Positions 1 through 6,389 of a stretch of DNA of 45,725 nt are shown in pieces. Within the stretch, counting starts at the first letter, position 1. The number at the start of each line of letters is the position of its first letter. The notes beneath the pieces are model-generated. The model did no database searches and was not told where the DNA came from. It was given only the letters and a program-made list of their open reading frames with translations. The DNA comes from a virus, in IMG/VR virus record IMGVR_UViG_3300034094_000190, positions 1 to 45,725 of that record. One strand, given 5' to 3'. Both the position numbers and the translations under genes were made by a program.

Positions 1-4
1 TCAA

Positions 5-256
5 GTGTTGGTTAACGCTAAACCCTTACCACCGCTAACAGGGTTGGCAGTTGATAGTTATAAACCAACAGAAGATAACTTAAATCTAATGGATGGTGTT
101 TATAAATCATTAGATGTTGGTGATATGTTGATAGACAATCAAGGTAGTAAGTTTTATATCATTGGAAAAGGTGATGGTTATTTTGAGACTAACAAAGGTA
201 ATCGCGTTACTCAAGCTGATATCAGAAATCGAGTTTATAAGTTGATTTTTGATTAG
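5..256 (+). CDS. hypothetical protein, possibly 5'-truncated by the window edge
   Basis: The frame is still open at the left edge (codon 2-4 is CAA), so the real start may lie outside; the first internal candidates are GTG at 5 and TTG at 8, with no visible ribosome site. About 83 residues, soluble, without membrane segments. The C-terminal half begins with VGDMLIDNQGSKFYIIGKG and reads like a small beta-rich domain. I do not recognise a family. It is followed by 176 bases without a gene in which I see nothing definite. Confidence 0.6.
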   Translation: MLVNAKPLPPLTGLAVDSYKPTEDNLNLMDGVYKSLDVGDMLIDNQGSKFYIIGKGDGYFETNKGNRVTQADIRNRVYKLIFD

Positions 257-432
257 ATATATTGTCAACTTATCGTTTTATATTGAATATATTTACAATT
301 TATATGGGTTTTAATATTCATATTTTTTGTAGATATATTTAATGTTTAATTATTAGTGCGAGGCAATGCAGATTCAACTTTAGATGATTAATATTTCTGA
401 TACAATAAAACAAACCACAAAACAGAGTAATT

Positions 433-984
433 ATGCTTTCAAATAAAATGGTCATCCGAGATTGTTATTTCAACCTAATACCTGAAGGGGCTGATTATAA
501 ATTCCCTGTCAGATTAAGTAAAAAAATCCCTGTGTCTCAAAAATTAATGTTTTGCGTTTGGTTTAACAAACAAAATGAATATTTCTCAAAAATAAAAAAT
601 ATTGTCACAATGATAAAGACTCCTGGTGAACCATATTGTTTAATTTCACCAACAAGAGAATATTGCCCCACAAACGTTATTGATGATGATTTGTTTATAA
701 TCCCAACCCATGATTCAAATGTCGCCACAAAAGGACAATGGTTAGTATTTGATGAGGGTGATGTGAGTAAAAAATTAGATATTTATATCGTTCTATCTAA
801 GAGCGATAAAATATTAACCTTACCCAAAATTGTAAAAAGGATGGGTGATTTTTTGAATGATAATGAATTTAGCGATATCATCGATTGTGGAGAGAGAGTA
901 TTTTATACATCTTTTTTATTGACTGAGAGACATGATATCGAGTATAATTTTAAAAACAATGATTATTTTTTAGGTTTGACATAA
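433..984 (+). CDS. hypothetical protein, 183 aa
   Basis: Complete ORF starting ATG with a weak A-rich leader. The product is soluble, mixed alpha/beta and rich in aromatic residues, with no signal peptide, membrane segment or recognisable motif. Its stop TAA at 982-984 overlaps the proposed ATA start of the next gene (ATAA), an arrangement parallel to the ATGA overlaps elsewhere here, which suggests co-translation. Function unknown. Confidence 0.7.
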   Translation: MLSNKMVIRDCYFNLIPEGADYKFPVRLSKKIPVSQKLMFCVWFNKQNEYFSKIKNIVTMIKTPGEPYCLISPTREYCPTNVIDDDLFIIPTHDSNVATKGQWLVFDEGDVSKKLDIYIVLSKSDKILTLPKIVKRMGDFLNDNEFSDIIDCGERVFYTSFLLTERHDIEYNFKNNDYFLGLT

Positions 985-1301
985 AACCAAACGATTTAGA
1001 TGCAATCCAAAATGATATTATCAGTGTTCATCAGCATAAAAGCTTGTGTTGGAATTGTTTATATTTATCAAAATCAGTTAAATCTGATTTCTTTTTAACT
1101 TGCAAACATCCGTTTAATAATAAATTGAATGGTAGGAGTGTTGACGGATTAATACTTGATTATATTAAAAGTCACGGTTTATATGATGAAAATGTTAGTG
1201 ATTTTAATATAGGAAAACATTGTAATTTATATAAATATTTACCTGTTGAAACTGAACTTGATGATGCGAAAATTGATGATGCTGAAATTAATGTTTTTTA
1301 G
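981..1301 (+). CDS. small Cys-rich protein, paralogue A (apparent ATA start)
   Basis: First of three paralogues (others at 1512 and 2448). All begin with a K-x-N-D-L-D segment, then a C-W-x-C pair, a C-x-H-P motif, a VDxLxxxY(I/L) stretch and a late C-x-x-Y, so four Cys and a His could bind a metal. In the two intact copies the first residue is Met (ATG). Here the equivalent codon is ATA at 981-983, and there is no ATG, GTG or TTG before TTG 1044, which already lies inside the Cys domain. Either ATA is used, coupled to the upstream stop (ATAA), or the start was lost and only a truncated product is made. Confidence 0.6.
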   Translation: MKPNDLDAIQNDIISVHQHKSLCWNCLYLSKSVKSDFFLTCKHPFNNKLNGRSVDGLILDYIKSHGLYDENVSDFNIGKHCNLYKYLPVETELDDAKIDDAEINVF

Positions 1302-1377
1302 TAAAATATTTTGCTAAAACTATTTCTATTTGTTTGTAATTATGTTATAGTTTTATTAGTAAAAAAGAGGTATTCAT

Positions 1378-1464
1378 ATCATCAAAATTAAATCAGTCTT
1401 TAGTAATACGGATTGTGAATTAAAACTTAGTTATCAAAAATATCTTGAAAAAGAATGTCAGTAA
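1378..1464 (+). CDS. possible 28-aa small ORF without canonical start
   Basis: A good ribosome site (AAGAGG at about 1365-1370) precedes an open frame that starts ATC-ATC-AAA and encodes a plausible short basic/acidic peptide ending in YQKYLEKECQ. No ATG, GTG or TTG is available in frame. This may be a gene remnant or a non-AUG start; it may also be chance. A heptamer-type TCAGTTATCAGTT sequence follows at about 1474. Confidence 0.2.
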   Translation: MIKIKSVFSNTDCELKLSYQKYLEKECQ

Positions 1465-1511
1465 ATCGGTTTTCAGTTATCAGTTGTCAAAAACAAGCAA
1501 AAGGTTAAAAA

Positions 1512-1835
1512 ATGAAACTTAACGATTTAGACAGCATCCAAAGCCAATTAATTTCACTCCATCAACATGACGGTTTTTGTTGGAACTGTAAACACTTGGC
1601 TGATGATGTTAATGCTACGGGCGAATTTACCTGTAATCATCCAGTTAGTAATTTGATTAAACATGGTGAGACAGTTGATAATTTAGTTTGGAGATATTTA
1701 GCTGCTAATAATTTAGAGGATGAAGATATCTCTGATTTTGGTGTTGGCAACTATTGTTCATTATATAAATATGATGAGATAAACATAATCGATGAAGATA
1801 AAACTGTTTTATGTAAAAAATTGGAGTTAGTGTAA
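1512..1835 (+). CDS. small Cys-rich protein, paralogue B
   Basis: Intact member of the three-copy family (see 981 and 2448). It starts MKLNDLDSIQ, carries CWNC near residue 25, a CNHP motif near residue 43 and a late CSLYKY. The Cys/His spacing suggests a small zinc-stabilised domain, but this is inference. An AAAAGG ribosome site lies just upstream. The stop overlaps the MazG gene start (TAATG at 1833-1837), so the two are probably co-translated. Confidence 0.8.
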   Translation: MKLNDLDSIQSQLISLHQHDGFCWNCKHLADDVNATGEFTCNHPVSNLIKHGETVDNLVWRYLAANNLEDEDISDFGVGNYCSLYKYDEINIIDEDKTVLCKKLELV

Positions 1836-2185
1836 TGAGTTATCCTGTTATTTGTGGTATTACGCCTAAAGATTATCAAGACCAATTGGTTAAGGTTAGT
1901 AAAACTTTTTCTGTTTACGATACTCCAAACAGACTTCCTGCATATTGTCTTGGTTTATCAGGGGAAGTTGGGGAAGTGATGGAGATTTTAAAACGATTTT
2001 TTAGAGAGGGTGTAGAACCTAATAAACAAGAATTGACTAAAGAATTAGGTGATGTTATAGCTTATGCAACTTTATTAGCGCATCACTATAATATTGACTT
2101 AGAAACAGTGATGTTAACTAATATTAAAAAGTTAGAAGAACGTCAAAAAAATGGGAGTTTAGAGGGACGTGGTAATGACAGATAA
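1835..2185 (+). CDS. MazG-like nucleoside triphosphate pyrophosphohydrolase
   Basis: 116-residue all-alpha protein with the MazG/dUTPase-superfamily signature: LSGEVGEVMEILKR around residues 41-54 and KELGDVIAYATLLAH around 68-82, matching the paired E-x-x-E and E-x-x-D metal-binding helices. The family hydrolyses (d)NTPs to monophosphates and pyrophosphate; phages often carry it to adjust nucleotide or alarmone pools. It overlaps both neighbours (TAATG upstream; the next start lies within its last codons), so it is part of a coupled operon. It complements dUTPase and ThyX encoded at 35-37 kb. Confidence 0.9.
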   Translation: MSYPVICGITPKDYQDQLVKVSKTFSVYDTPNRLPAYCLGLSGEVGEVMEILKRFFREGVEPNKQELTKELGDVIAYATLLAHHYNIDLETVMLTNIKKLEERQKNGSLEGRGNDR

Positions 2186-2438
2186 AATTACAATACATGA
2201 ACTAAAAACAATTAATCCACATTTTGAAAATTTAAGGTGTGGGGTTAAAAAGTTTGAAGTTAGATTAAATGACCGTAACTTTAAAGTTGGTGACATCTTA
2301 ACCCTTAGAGAGTGGGAAAACAATAAATATACTGAAAGATTTATAAGATTTAAAGTAATTCTTGTTTTGACTCATGAAGACTTTCCTGAAGGGATAAAAG
2401 AGGGTTATTGTGTAATGTCTTTACGAAATTGTCATTAA
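2175..2438 (+). CDS. DUF3850 (ASCH/PUA-like) protein
   Basis: 87 residues from ATG 2175; GTG 2169 is a less likely start. The sequence follows the DUF3850 pattern: HELKTINPHFENLRCG near the N terminus, KFEVRLNDRNFKVGD in the middle, LTLREW, and a closing GYCVMSL strand. These small beta-barrel domains belong to the ASCH/PUA-like group and are suspected RNA or modified-nucleotide binders; the exact role is unknown. Overlaps the end of the MazG gene by 11 bases. Confidence 0.85.
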   Translation: MTDKITIHELKTINPHFENLRCGVKKFEVRLNDRNFKVGDILTLREWENNKYTERFIRFKVILVLTHEDFPEGIKEGYCVMSLRNCH

Positions 2439-2447
2439 AGGTAAAAT

Positions 2448-2762
2448 ATGAAATTAAATGATTTAGATGAGCAACAAAACAGGCTAATTTCAACACAGCT
2501 AAAAATGCGATATTGTTGGAGTTGTTATCACCTAAAAGGTTTAAATAATGGTATTTTTCAATGCCAACATCCAATTAATGATGACTTAAAAAATGAATCT
2601 GTTGATGGTTTAGTTTGGAAATATATAGTTTCAAATAAACTTGAAAACTATGATTCATCTGATTTTGGTATAGGTTCATATTGTTCATGTTATGAAATAA
2701 ATATGGACACTGCTAAAAAAAATCTGAAAAAGATTAAAAGTTTACTAGCAACATCGAGATGA
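2448..2762 (+). CDS. small Cys-rich protein, paralogue C
   Basis: Third copy of the family at 981 and 1512: MKLNDLDEQQ start, CWSC pair near residue 25, CQHP near residue 41, SVDGLVWKYI and a terminal CSCYE. The C-terminal tail differs and is Lys-rich. A GGTAAAAT leader precedes the ATG. The three copies interleaved with MazG and DUF3850 look like tandem duplication and drift; function unknown. Confidence 0.8.
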   Translation: MKLNDLDEQQNRLISTQLKMRYCWSCYHLKGLNNGIFQCQHPINDDLKNESVDGLVWKYIVSNKLENYDSSDFGIGSYCSCYEINMDTAKKNLKKIKSLLATSR

Positions 2763-2769
2763 TAAAATA

Positions 2770-3000
2770 ATGTCAAAAATTTACAAAAGTTTTGGTTTAG
2801 TAAAAGGTGTTTTAGAGTGTCATAAAACTAAAAGTAGTTCATTTTTTAGCATTTATGATGCTTTGAGAGATGAAAAAGTTAAATGTATTTTTAGGTTTGA
2901 TGATGTTAAATTTGAAGATATGATAAATCTTTTAGAGCAAAGAATATCATTAAATGATATGATTAAATCGACAAAATGTGGAAAAAATTGTATATCATAG
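2770..3000 (+). CDS. OB-fold-like small protein, N-terminal part of an apparently split gene
   Basis: 76 residues. The segment from about residue 10 to 55 (LVKGVLECHK ... VKCIFRFDD ... LLEQRISLNDMI) resembles cyanobacterial small beta-barrel proteins of antitoxin-like operons, which normally continue with a VxxFxV...ELPSxxEIxGxL tail. Here the frame ends early after an unrelated tail, and the expected tail appears in the +2 frame in the next ORF (2976-3074). One missing base near 2970-2977 would fuse the two. Intact in its own frame, but probably truncated; the alternative is two coupled proteins. Confidence 0.6.
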   Translation: MSKIYKSFGLVKGVLECHKTKSSSFFSIYDALRDEKVKCIFRFDDVKFEDMINLLEQRISLNDMIKSTKCGKNCIS

Positions 3001-3074
3001 TTGATAGTTTTGATGTTTTTTTGTCAGAAAATAAACTACCAAGTGTTGATGAAATTATAGGAGTTTTAAAATGA
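2976..3074 (+). CDS. C-terminal part of split gene, or 32-aa small protein
   Basis: ATG 2976 overlaps the end of the previous ORF by 25 bases and encodes a 32-residue product containing VDSFDVFLSENKLPSVDEII, the tail expected for the family of the upstream ORF. Its stop overlaps the next start (ATGA at 3071-3074), so translation is probably coupled onward. It could be a separately translated subunit or the remains of a frameshift. Confidence 0.5.
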   Translation: MWKKLYIIVDSFDVFLSENKLPSVDEIIGVLK

Positions 3075-3325
3075 ATAAACTAACACGACAATTAAAACCT
3101 TTTCAAAAAAATTTATTAAAACATTTTAATATTAGTGATTTTGAAAAAGTTTATTGTCCTTTACTATCTTTTATTAGAATGAAACCAACAATAGATGACA
3201 TTAAATTTGATGATTTGTTACATAAAAGGCATGGTAACTATGAAGATGATGATTTGAGTATGTCAGATGTGATATTAAAATATTATGGTGCTGATGCTCA
3301 TAGATGGTTTGTAAAAAATTTATAG
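3071..3325 (+). CDS. hypothetical protein, 84 aa
   Basis: Starts in an ATGA overlap with the previous ORF. Basic N terminus (MNKLTRQLKPFQKNLLKHF), then an acidic, mostly helical remainder. No family recognised. It ends 13 bases before the DUF488 gene, so it belongs to the same transcription unit. Confidence 0.7.
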   Translation: MNKLTRQLKPFQKNLLKHFNISDFEKVYCPLLSFIRMKPTIDDIKFDDLLHKRHGNYEDDDLSMSDVILKYYGADAHRWFVKNL

Positions 3326-3338
3326 GAATTAATTTAAA

Positions 3339-3734
3339 ATGACAATTTTTACTTTTGGCTACGGAAATCGGACAAGTCACAATCAGTTGATTAAATACTT
3401 TCAGAGTCGAGAGATAAAGTATTTAATTGATGTTAGATTTACCCCTTATGGATGGTCATCTTTATGGCATTGTACTGAGTTGGAAAAGGTTTGTAAAAAC
3501 AATGGTGTCCAATATATCTCAAAAAAAGATTTAGGTAACACATCGGGTAAATCTGAATGGGTTCCACCTGATAAAAAAAGAGCATCTATAGCATTACAAG
3601 ATGTTGCCAAGTTATGCAAAGATTATAATATAATATTGATGTGCAGTGAATTAGATGTCAAACGATGCCATAGAAAAGAAATTGCAGAGAGGTTAGAAAA
3701 AATGGTAGATAAAATTGTAATACACTTATCTTAA
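3339..3734 (+). CDS. DUF488 family protein
   Basis: 131 residues with the DUF488 signature: FTFGYGNR at the N terminus, YLIDVRFTPYG near residue 28, and the C-terminal MCSELDVKRCHRKEIAERL with paired Cys and the CHR motif. The family is widespread in bacteria and phages; biochemical function is not firmly established. Complete, with no lesion. Confidence 0.9.
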   Translation: MTIFTFGYGNRTSHNQLIKYFQSREIKYLIDVRFTPYGWSSLWHCTELEKVCKNNGVQYISKKDLGNTSGKSEWVPPDKKRASIALQDVAKLCKDYNIILMCSELDVKRCHRKEIAERLEKMVDKIVIHLS

Positions 3735-3747
3735 AAGGGGTTTTTTA

Positions 3748-4155
3748 ATGTTAGTTAATTCTCAAAAAACTGGATTAAGTCTTTTTTTAAAGATGATTGG
3801 TGTTGATTTTGAAACCAATCTTTTTACAAAAAATTCAAATGAGTTTTTCCAATTTTTAAATATTTGGCTTTGTTGGGGGTTGGTGCGATTTGATTTATAT
3901 CTAATTGGTAAAAAGTTTTCAGCTTTTCATTTTGAACATCGTGCGCCATTTTATAAAGGGTTTCAATTAAATTCCCCACATATAATAAAGTTGAGTGTAA
4001 TCAAAATTTTTAATTTGGACAATGATAACATATCACTAGAATTAAAATTTGAAACACTTGATGAAATCGTTAAATTCCCTGAATATGATATTTATAGCGT
4101 CGCAAAATATAAATGTTTTGTTAAAAAATTTGATATAATCAATTTAAACAAATAA
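3748..4155 (+). CDS. hypothetical protein, 135 aa
   Basis: AAAAGGGG ribosome site, ATG start. The product is unusually rich in Phe, Leu and Asn, with a hydrophobic aromatic stretch near residues 33-60 that is not clearly membrane-spanning. No family recognised. Followed directly by the FinO-like gene at 4165. Confidence 0.65.
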   Translation: MLVNSQKTGLSLFLKMIGVDFETNLFTKNSNEFFQFLNIWLCWGLVRFDLYLIGKKFSAFHFEHRAPFYKGFQLNSPHIIKLSVIKIFNLDNDNISLELKFETLDEIVKFPEYDIYSVAKYKCFVKKFDIINLNK

Positions 4156-4164
4156 AAAAACATC

Positions 4165-4830
4165 ATGCTAAACAAAACAGATGCGCTCAAAAGACCGGAA
4201 ATTAAAAAAATTGTTTCAGTCAAAAACAATAAAATAATTTCAGATGTAAAAAATAAAAAATCAACATTTAAAAAAAATAATGTTGATGAAGTTTTACCTG
4301 GCAATGGTCATCATAGAGCCGTAGGATTAATCAAAGGCGTTTTAGTTCCATCTGTAAAGATTGTCAAAAATAAAGCAGGGGAGACAATAAAAGTAAATAA
4401 ATATAAATTAGTCGTAAATAGTGAAATATCAATAAATGCTAATCTTATATTTGGTGCAAGATGTAAAATAAAAAACAAACCTGGTGATTTTGTTAATATT
4501 GAACATACTTTTATCACTTACCCAAAATACAACAAAAAGGGTGAATTTAGTGTTGACATAATAGCTTATGACGATAATGGGATTTCTGATATCTCAGGTT
4601 CATGTCAAAACCTTGAATTTATTTTTGTTGGATTATGGAAAAAAGGTAAGTTTTTTGTTCAACAAAACAAAGACAAAAAGAAAAATATTTACAATAAAAT
4701 AAAAAAATCTTTTTATAAATTTGATGATGATAGTATTTTTGAGGAAAACACTTTATATCATATAAAAAGTTTTTTATGTTTAAAGACAATGAAACTTAAA
4801 ATATTAAATTATTCATTATATGATATATAA
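4165..4830 (+). CDS. possible FinO-like / cyanobacterial conserved hypothetical protein
   Basis: 221 residues with a very basic N terminus (residues 1-45). The middle resembles a cyanobacterial family sometimes annotated as fertility-inhibition FinO-like: AVGLIKGVLVPS near residue 53, a central segment ending in a TYPKY motif, and LEFIFVGLWKKGKFFV near 152-167. That family often shows RG-Y-P-S, W-x-Y-P-R and IVGxW elements in this order. RNA binding is a guess. The gene ends just before a strong bidirectional terminator. Confidence 0.5.
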   Translation: MLNKTDALKRPEIKKIVSVKNNKIISDVKNKKSTFKKNNVDEVLPGNGHHRAVGLIKGVLVPSVKIVKNKAGETIKVNKYKLVVNSEISINANLIFGARCKIKNKPGDFVNIEHTFITYPKYNKKGEFSVDIIAYDDNGISDISGSCQNLEFIFVGLWKKGKFFVQQNKDKKKNIYNKIKKSFYKFDDDSIFEENTLYHIKSFLCLKTMKLKILNYSLYDI

Positions 4831-4843
4831 TTGATAAAATCTG

Positions 4844-4893
4844 ATATATGTAAAAAAACAGCATCTTTTACGAGGCTGTTTTTTTACATATAT
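4844..4893. terminator. bidirectional rho-independent terminator
   Basis: Perfect 19-bp inverted repeat (arms 4844-4862 and 4875-4893) with a 12-base loop. The arms contain a 7-A run on the left and a 7-T run on the right, so either transcript would form a hairpin with a U-rich 3' side. It closes the left-end operon. Confidence 0.85.
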
Positions 4894-4947
4894 TGAAAAA
4901 TATCTTAAAATGGAATAATATTAAATCATCAACATATTTTAAAACCC

Positions 4948-5346
4948 ATGATTTTCAAAAATGATGATATTGTAAAAGTAATCATGCGATTGGGGCTTTC
5001 TAAAAATGATTTTGATATGGTATCAAAAAAACTTGATGTTATATCGGTAAGTTCATTAGCTCTCTGCGAAAAAGTTCTTAATGATATAGAGCGATTGGAT
5101 GAATTGGAAAAATCGTTGACTGAAACCGCAGGGTCACAAAACTACGCAATTATAAAGGCTGATGTTTTACAATACGGTGAAAAGCAAAAAACTTATGGTA
5201 TCCTGTCAGAGATGCTACGGATAAGTCAACGATTGTCTTTGCTATTAGACATCAAAGGGGATTTTAGCCAGTTGAATGAACAACTATCACTATCAGGGGC
5301 AACACCACTTTTTTCTGGTGTGATAGGCAGAACATCTCGGTCATGA
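4948..5346 (+). CDS. hypothetical helical protein, 132 aa
   Basis: Complete soluble, mainly helical protein with heptad-like patterns around residues 30-65 and 85-115 and a Ser/Gly-rich C terminus. Its codon use is somewhat less AT-rich than its neighbours. No family recognised. Flanked by a terminator upstream and a small hairpin downstream, so it is probably monocistronic. Confidence 0.65.
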   Translation: MIFKNDDIVKVIMRLGLSKNDFDMVSKKLDVISVSSLALCEKVLNDIERLDELEKSLTETAGSQNYAIIKADVLQYGEKQKTYGILSEMLRISQRLSLLLDIKGDFSQLNEQLSLSGATPLFSGVIGRTSRS

Positions 5347-5365
5347 TACAATTGAAAAAAATATG

Positions 5366-5389
5366 AACCTGTATTGGGAGATACAGGTT
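5366..5389. terminator. hairpin downstream of the 4948 gene
   Basis: Perfect 9-bp stem (AACCTGTAT / ATACAGGTT) with loop TGGGAG. The following T-tract is poor, so termination is likely but weak. Confidence 0.5.
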
Positions 5390-5423
5390 TATCACTAACA
5401 AAAAAAATTATTCTTACTTATTT

Positions 5424-6071
5424 ATGATAAACAGAAAAAGTTCTGAAAATGTTATTAATATAAATAGTGAAATACCAGATAACACTCATCTTTGGATTCT
5501 TTATATTCAAGATAAATCTATAGAAAAAAGAAATATTTTAGTTGAGATGAATTTAGGTTTAGCTAGAAAATTAGCACACCAAAGCCACAAAAAACATCCT
5601 GAAATTTGTTATGATGATATTGAGCAGCAATCATTTATTGCATTAATTCAATGTGTTGAAACATTTGATGTTTCAAAAGGATATAAATTTTCAACTTTTG
5701 CTTATCCAGTCATTAACGGTAGATTATTAAACTTTATTAGAGATAAGAACTCTTTAATAAAAATTCCAAGAAAAGTTACTAATATAAAAACGGCGTATAA
5801 TAAAAATTTAGCAACAGTTGATGAATATAAAAACGCTCAAAACGATATAAAGTTTTGTAAATATCACAAAGAATTGACTGATAACGATAATATACCGTAT
5901 AAAAACAGTCAAGAAATAGATGATTTTATTATTAAAACAAATATTTCAATTGCAGATGATAGTCTTGAACCTATAAATATGATATTTAAAAAAAATAAAA
6001 TTCTCCCTATGGATTTTTTATCCATCAGGAAGTTTTGTATGAAAACAAATATTGAAATTAAAAATCTTTAA
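5424..6071 (+). CDS. RNA polymerase sigma factor, region 2 type, lacking region 4
   Basis: 215 residues. Region 2 is clear: the core-binding helix around residues 35-55 (NLGLARKLAHQSHKKHP), DDIEQQSFIALIQCVETFD, and the -10-recognition helix GYKFSTFAYPVINGRLLNF around 90-108, followed by IKIPRKV as in region 3 starts. The last ~80 residues show no recognisable region 4 helix-turn-helix, so -35 contact would have to come from elsewhere. The 3' end overlaps a convergent minus-strand ORF. It may redirect host polymerase to -10-only promoters such as those before primase, dUTPase and the tRNA (inference). Confidence 0.8.
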   Translation: MINRKSSENVININSEIPDNTHLWILYIQDKSIEKRNILVEMNLGLARKLAHQSHKKHPEICYDDIEQQSFIALIQCVETFDVSKGYKFSTFAYPVINGRLLNFIRDKNSLIKIPRKVTNIKTAYNKNLATVDEYKNAQNDIKFCKYHKELTDNDNIPYKNSQEIDDFIIKTNISIADDSLEPINMIFKKNKILPMDFLSIRKFCMKTNIEIKNL

Positions 6072-6285
6072 TCAACGATTTAAACCATTTTTTGTCATCA
6101 ACATCTAAAAATCTTTTAGTTTTCATCCAGATATTTTTGATTTTATTTTCACTCATTTTAGTTAAAAATGGTAATAATTTCATCATATTGATTGTGTCTT
6201 TTTTTATTATTGTAATCAATAGAATTATACAAAAATCATCGTTATCAACATTTTCAATATTGTCAACATCTAAATTTATCAACAT
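6058..6285 (-). CDS. hypothetical protein, 75 aa (minus strand)
   Basis: Composition (acidic N terminus with repeated D/N, a short hydrophobic stretch near residues 18-30, basic C terminus) fits a real protein better than the Ile/Phe-only plus-strand frame over the same DNA. It converges with the sigma factor gene and overlaps its last 14 bases. No family recognised. Confidence 0.5.
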   Translation of the reverse strand: MLINLDVDNIENVDNDDFCIILLITIIKKDTINMMKLLPFLTKMSENKIKNIWMKTKRFLDVDDKKWFKSLIKDF

Positions 6286-6304
6286 GATATTTTTTTATAA
6301 TCAA

Positions 6305-6346
6305 TTATCTCATATATTATAAACATCATATATGAGATAATTTTTT
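6305..6346 (+). terminator. rho-independent terminator
   Basis: 13-bp perfect stem (arms 6305-6317 and 6328-6340) followed by six Ts. It separates the sigma factor region from the primase gene. Confidence 0.8.
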
Positions 6347-6352
6347 GATGTT

Positions 6353-6358
6353 ACGATA
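6353..6358 (+). promoter_or_regulatory. -10-like element upstream of primase gene
   Basis: A TATAAT hexamer preceded by TTACGA lies 32 bases before the ATG at 6390. No convincing -35 hexamer is found at 16-18 bases. A similar isolated GATATAAT box precedes dUTPase (36571). Possibly recognised by the element's own sigma factor; unproven. Confidence 0.4.
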
Positions 6359-6389
6359 TAATAGTTTTATTAAATGATATAAAAAGATT

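Noticed and set aside
6092-6322. Plus-strand hydrophobic frame
   Set aside because: Its Ile/Phe/Ser-only composition is that of an antisense shadow; the minus-strand frame over the same DNA has normal protein composition.
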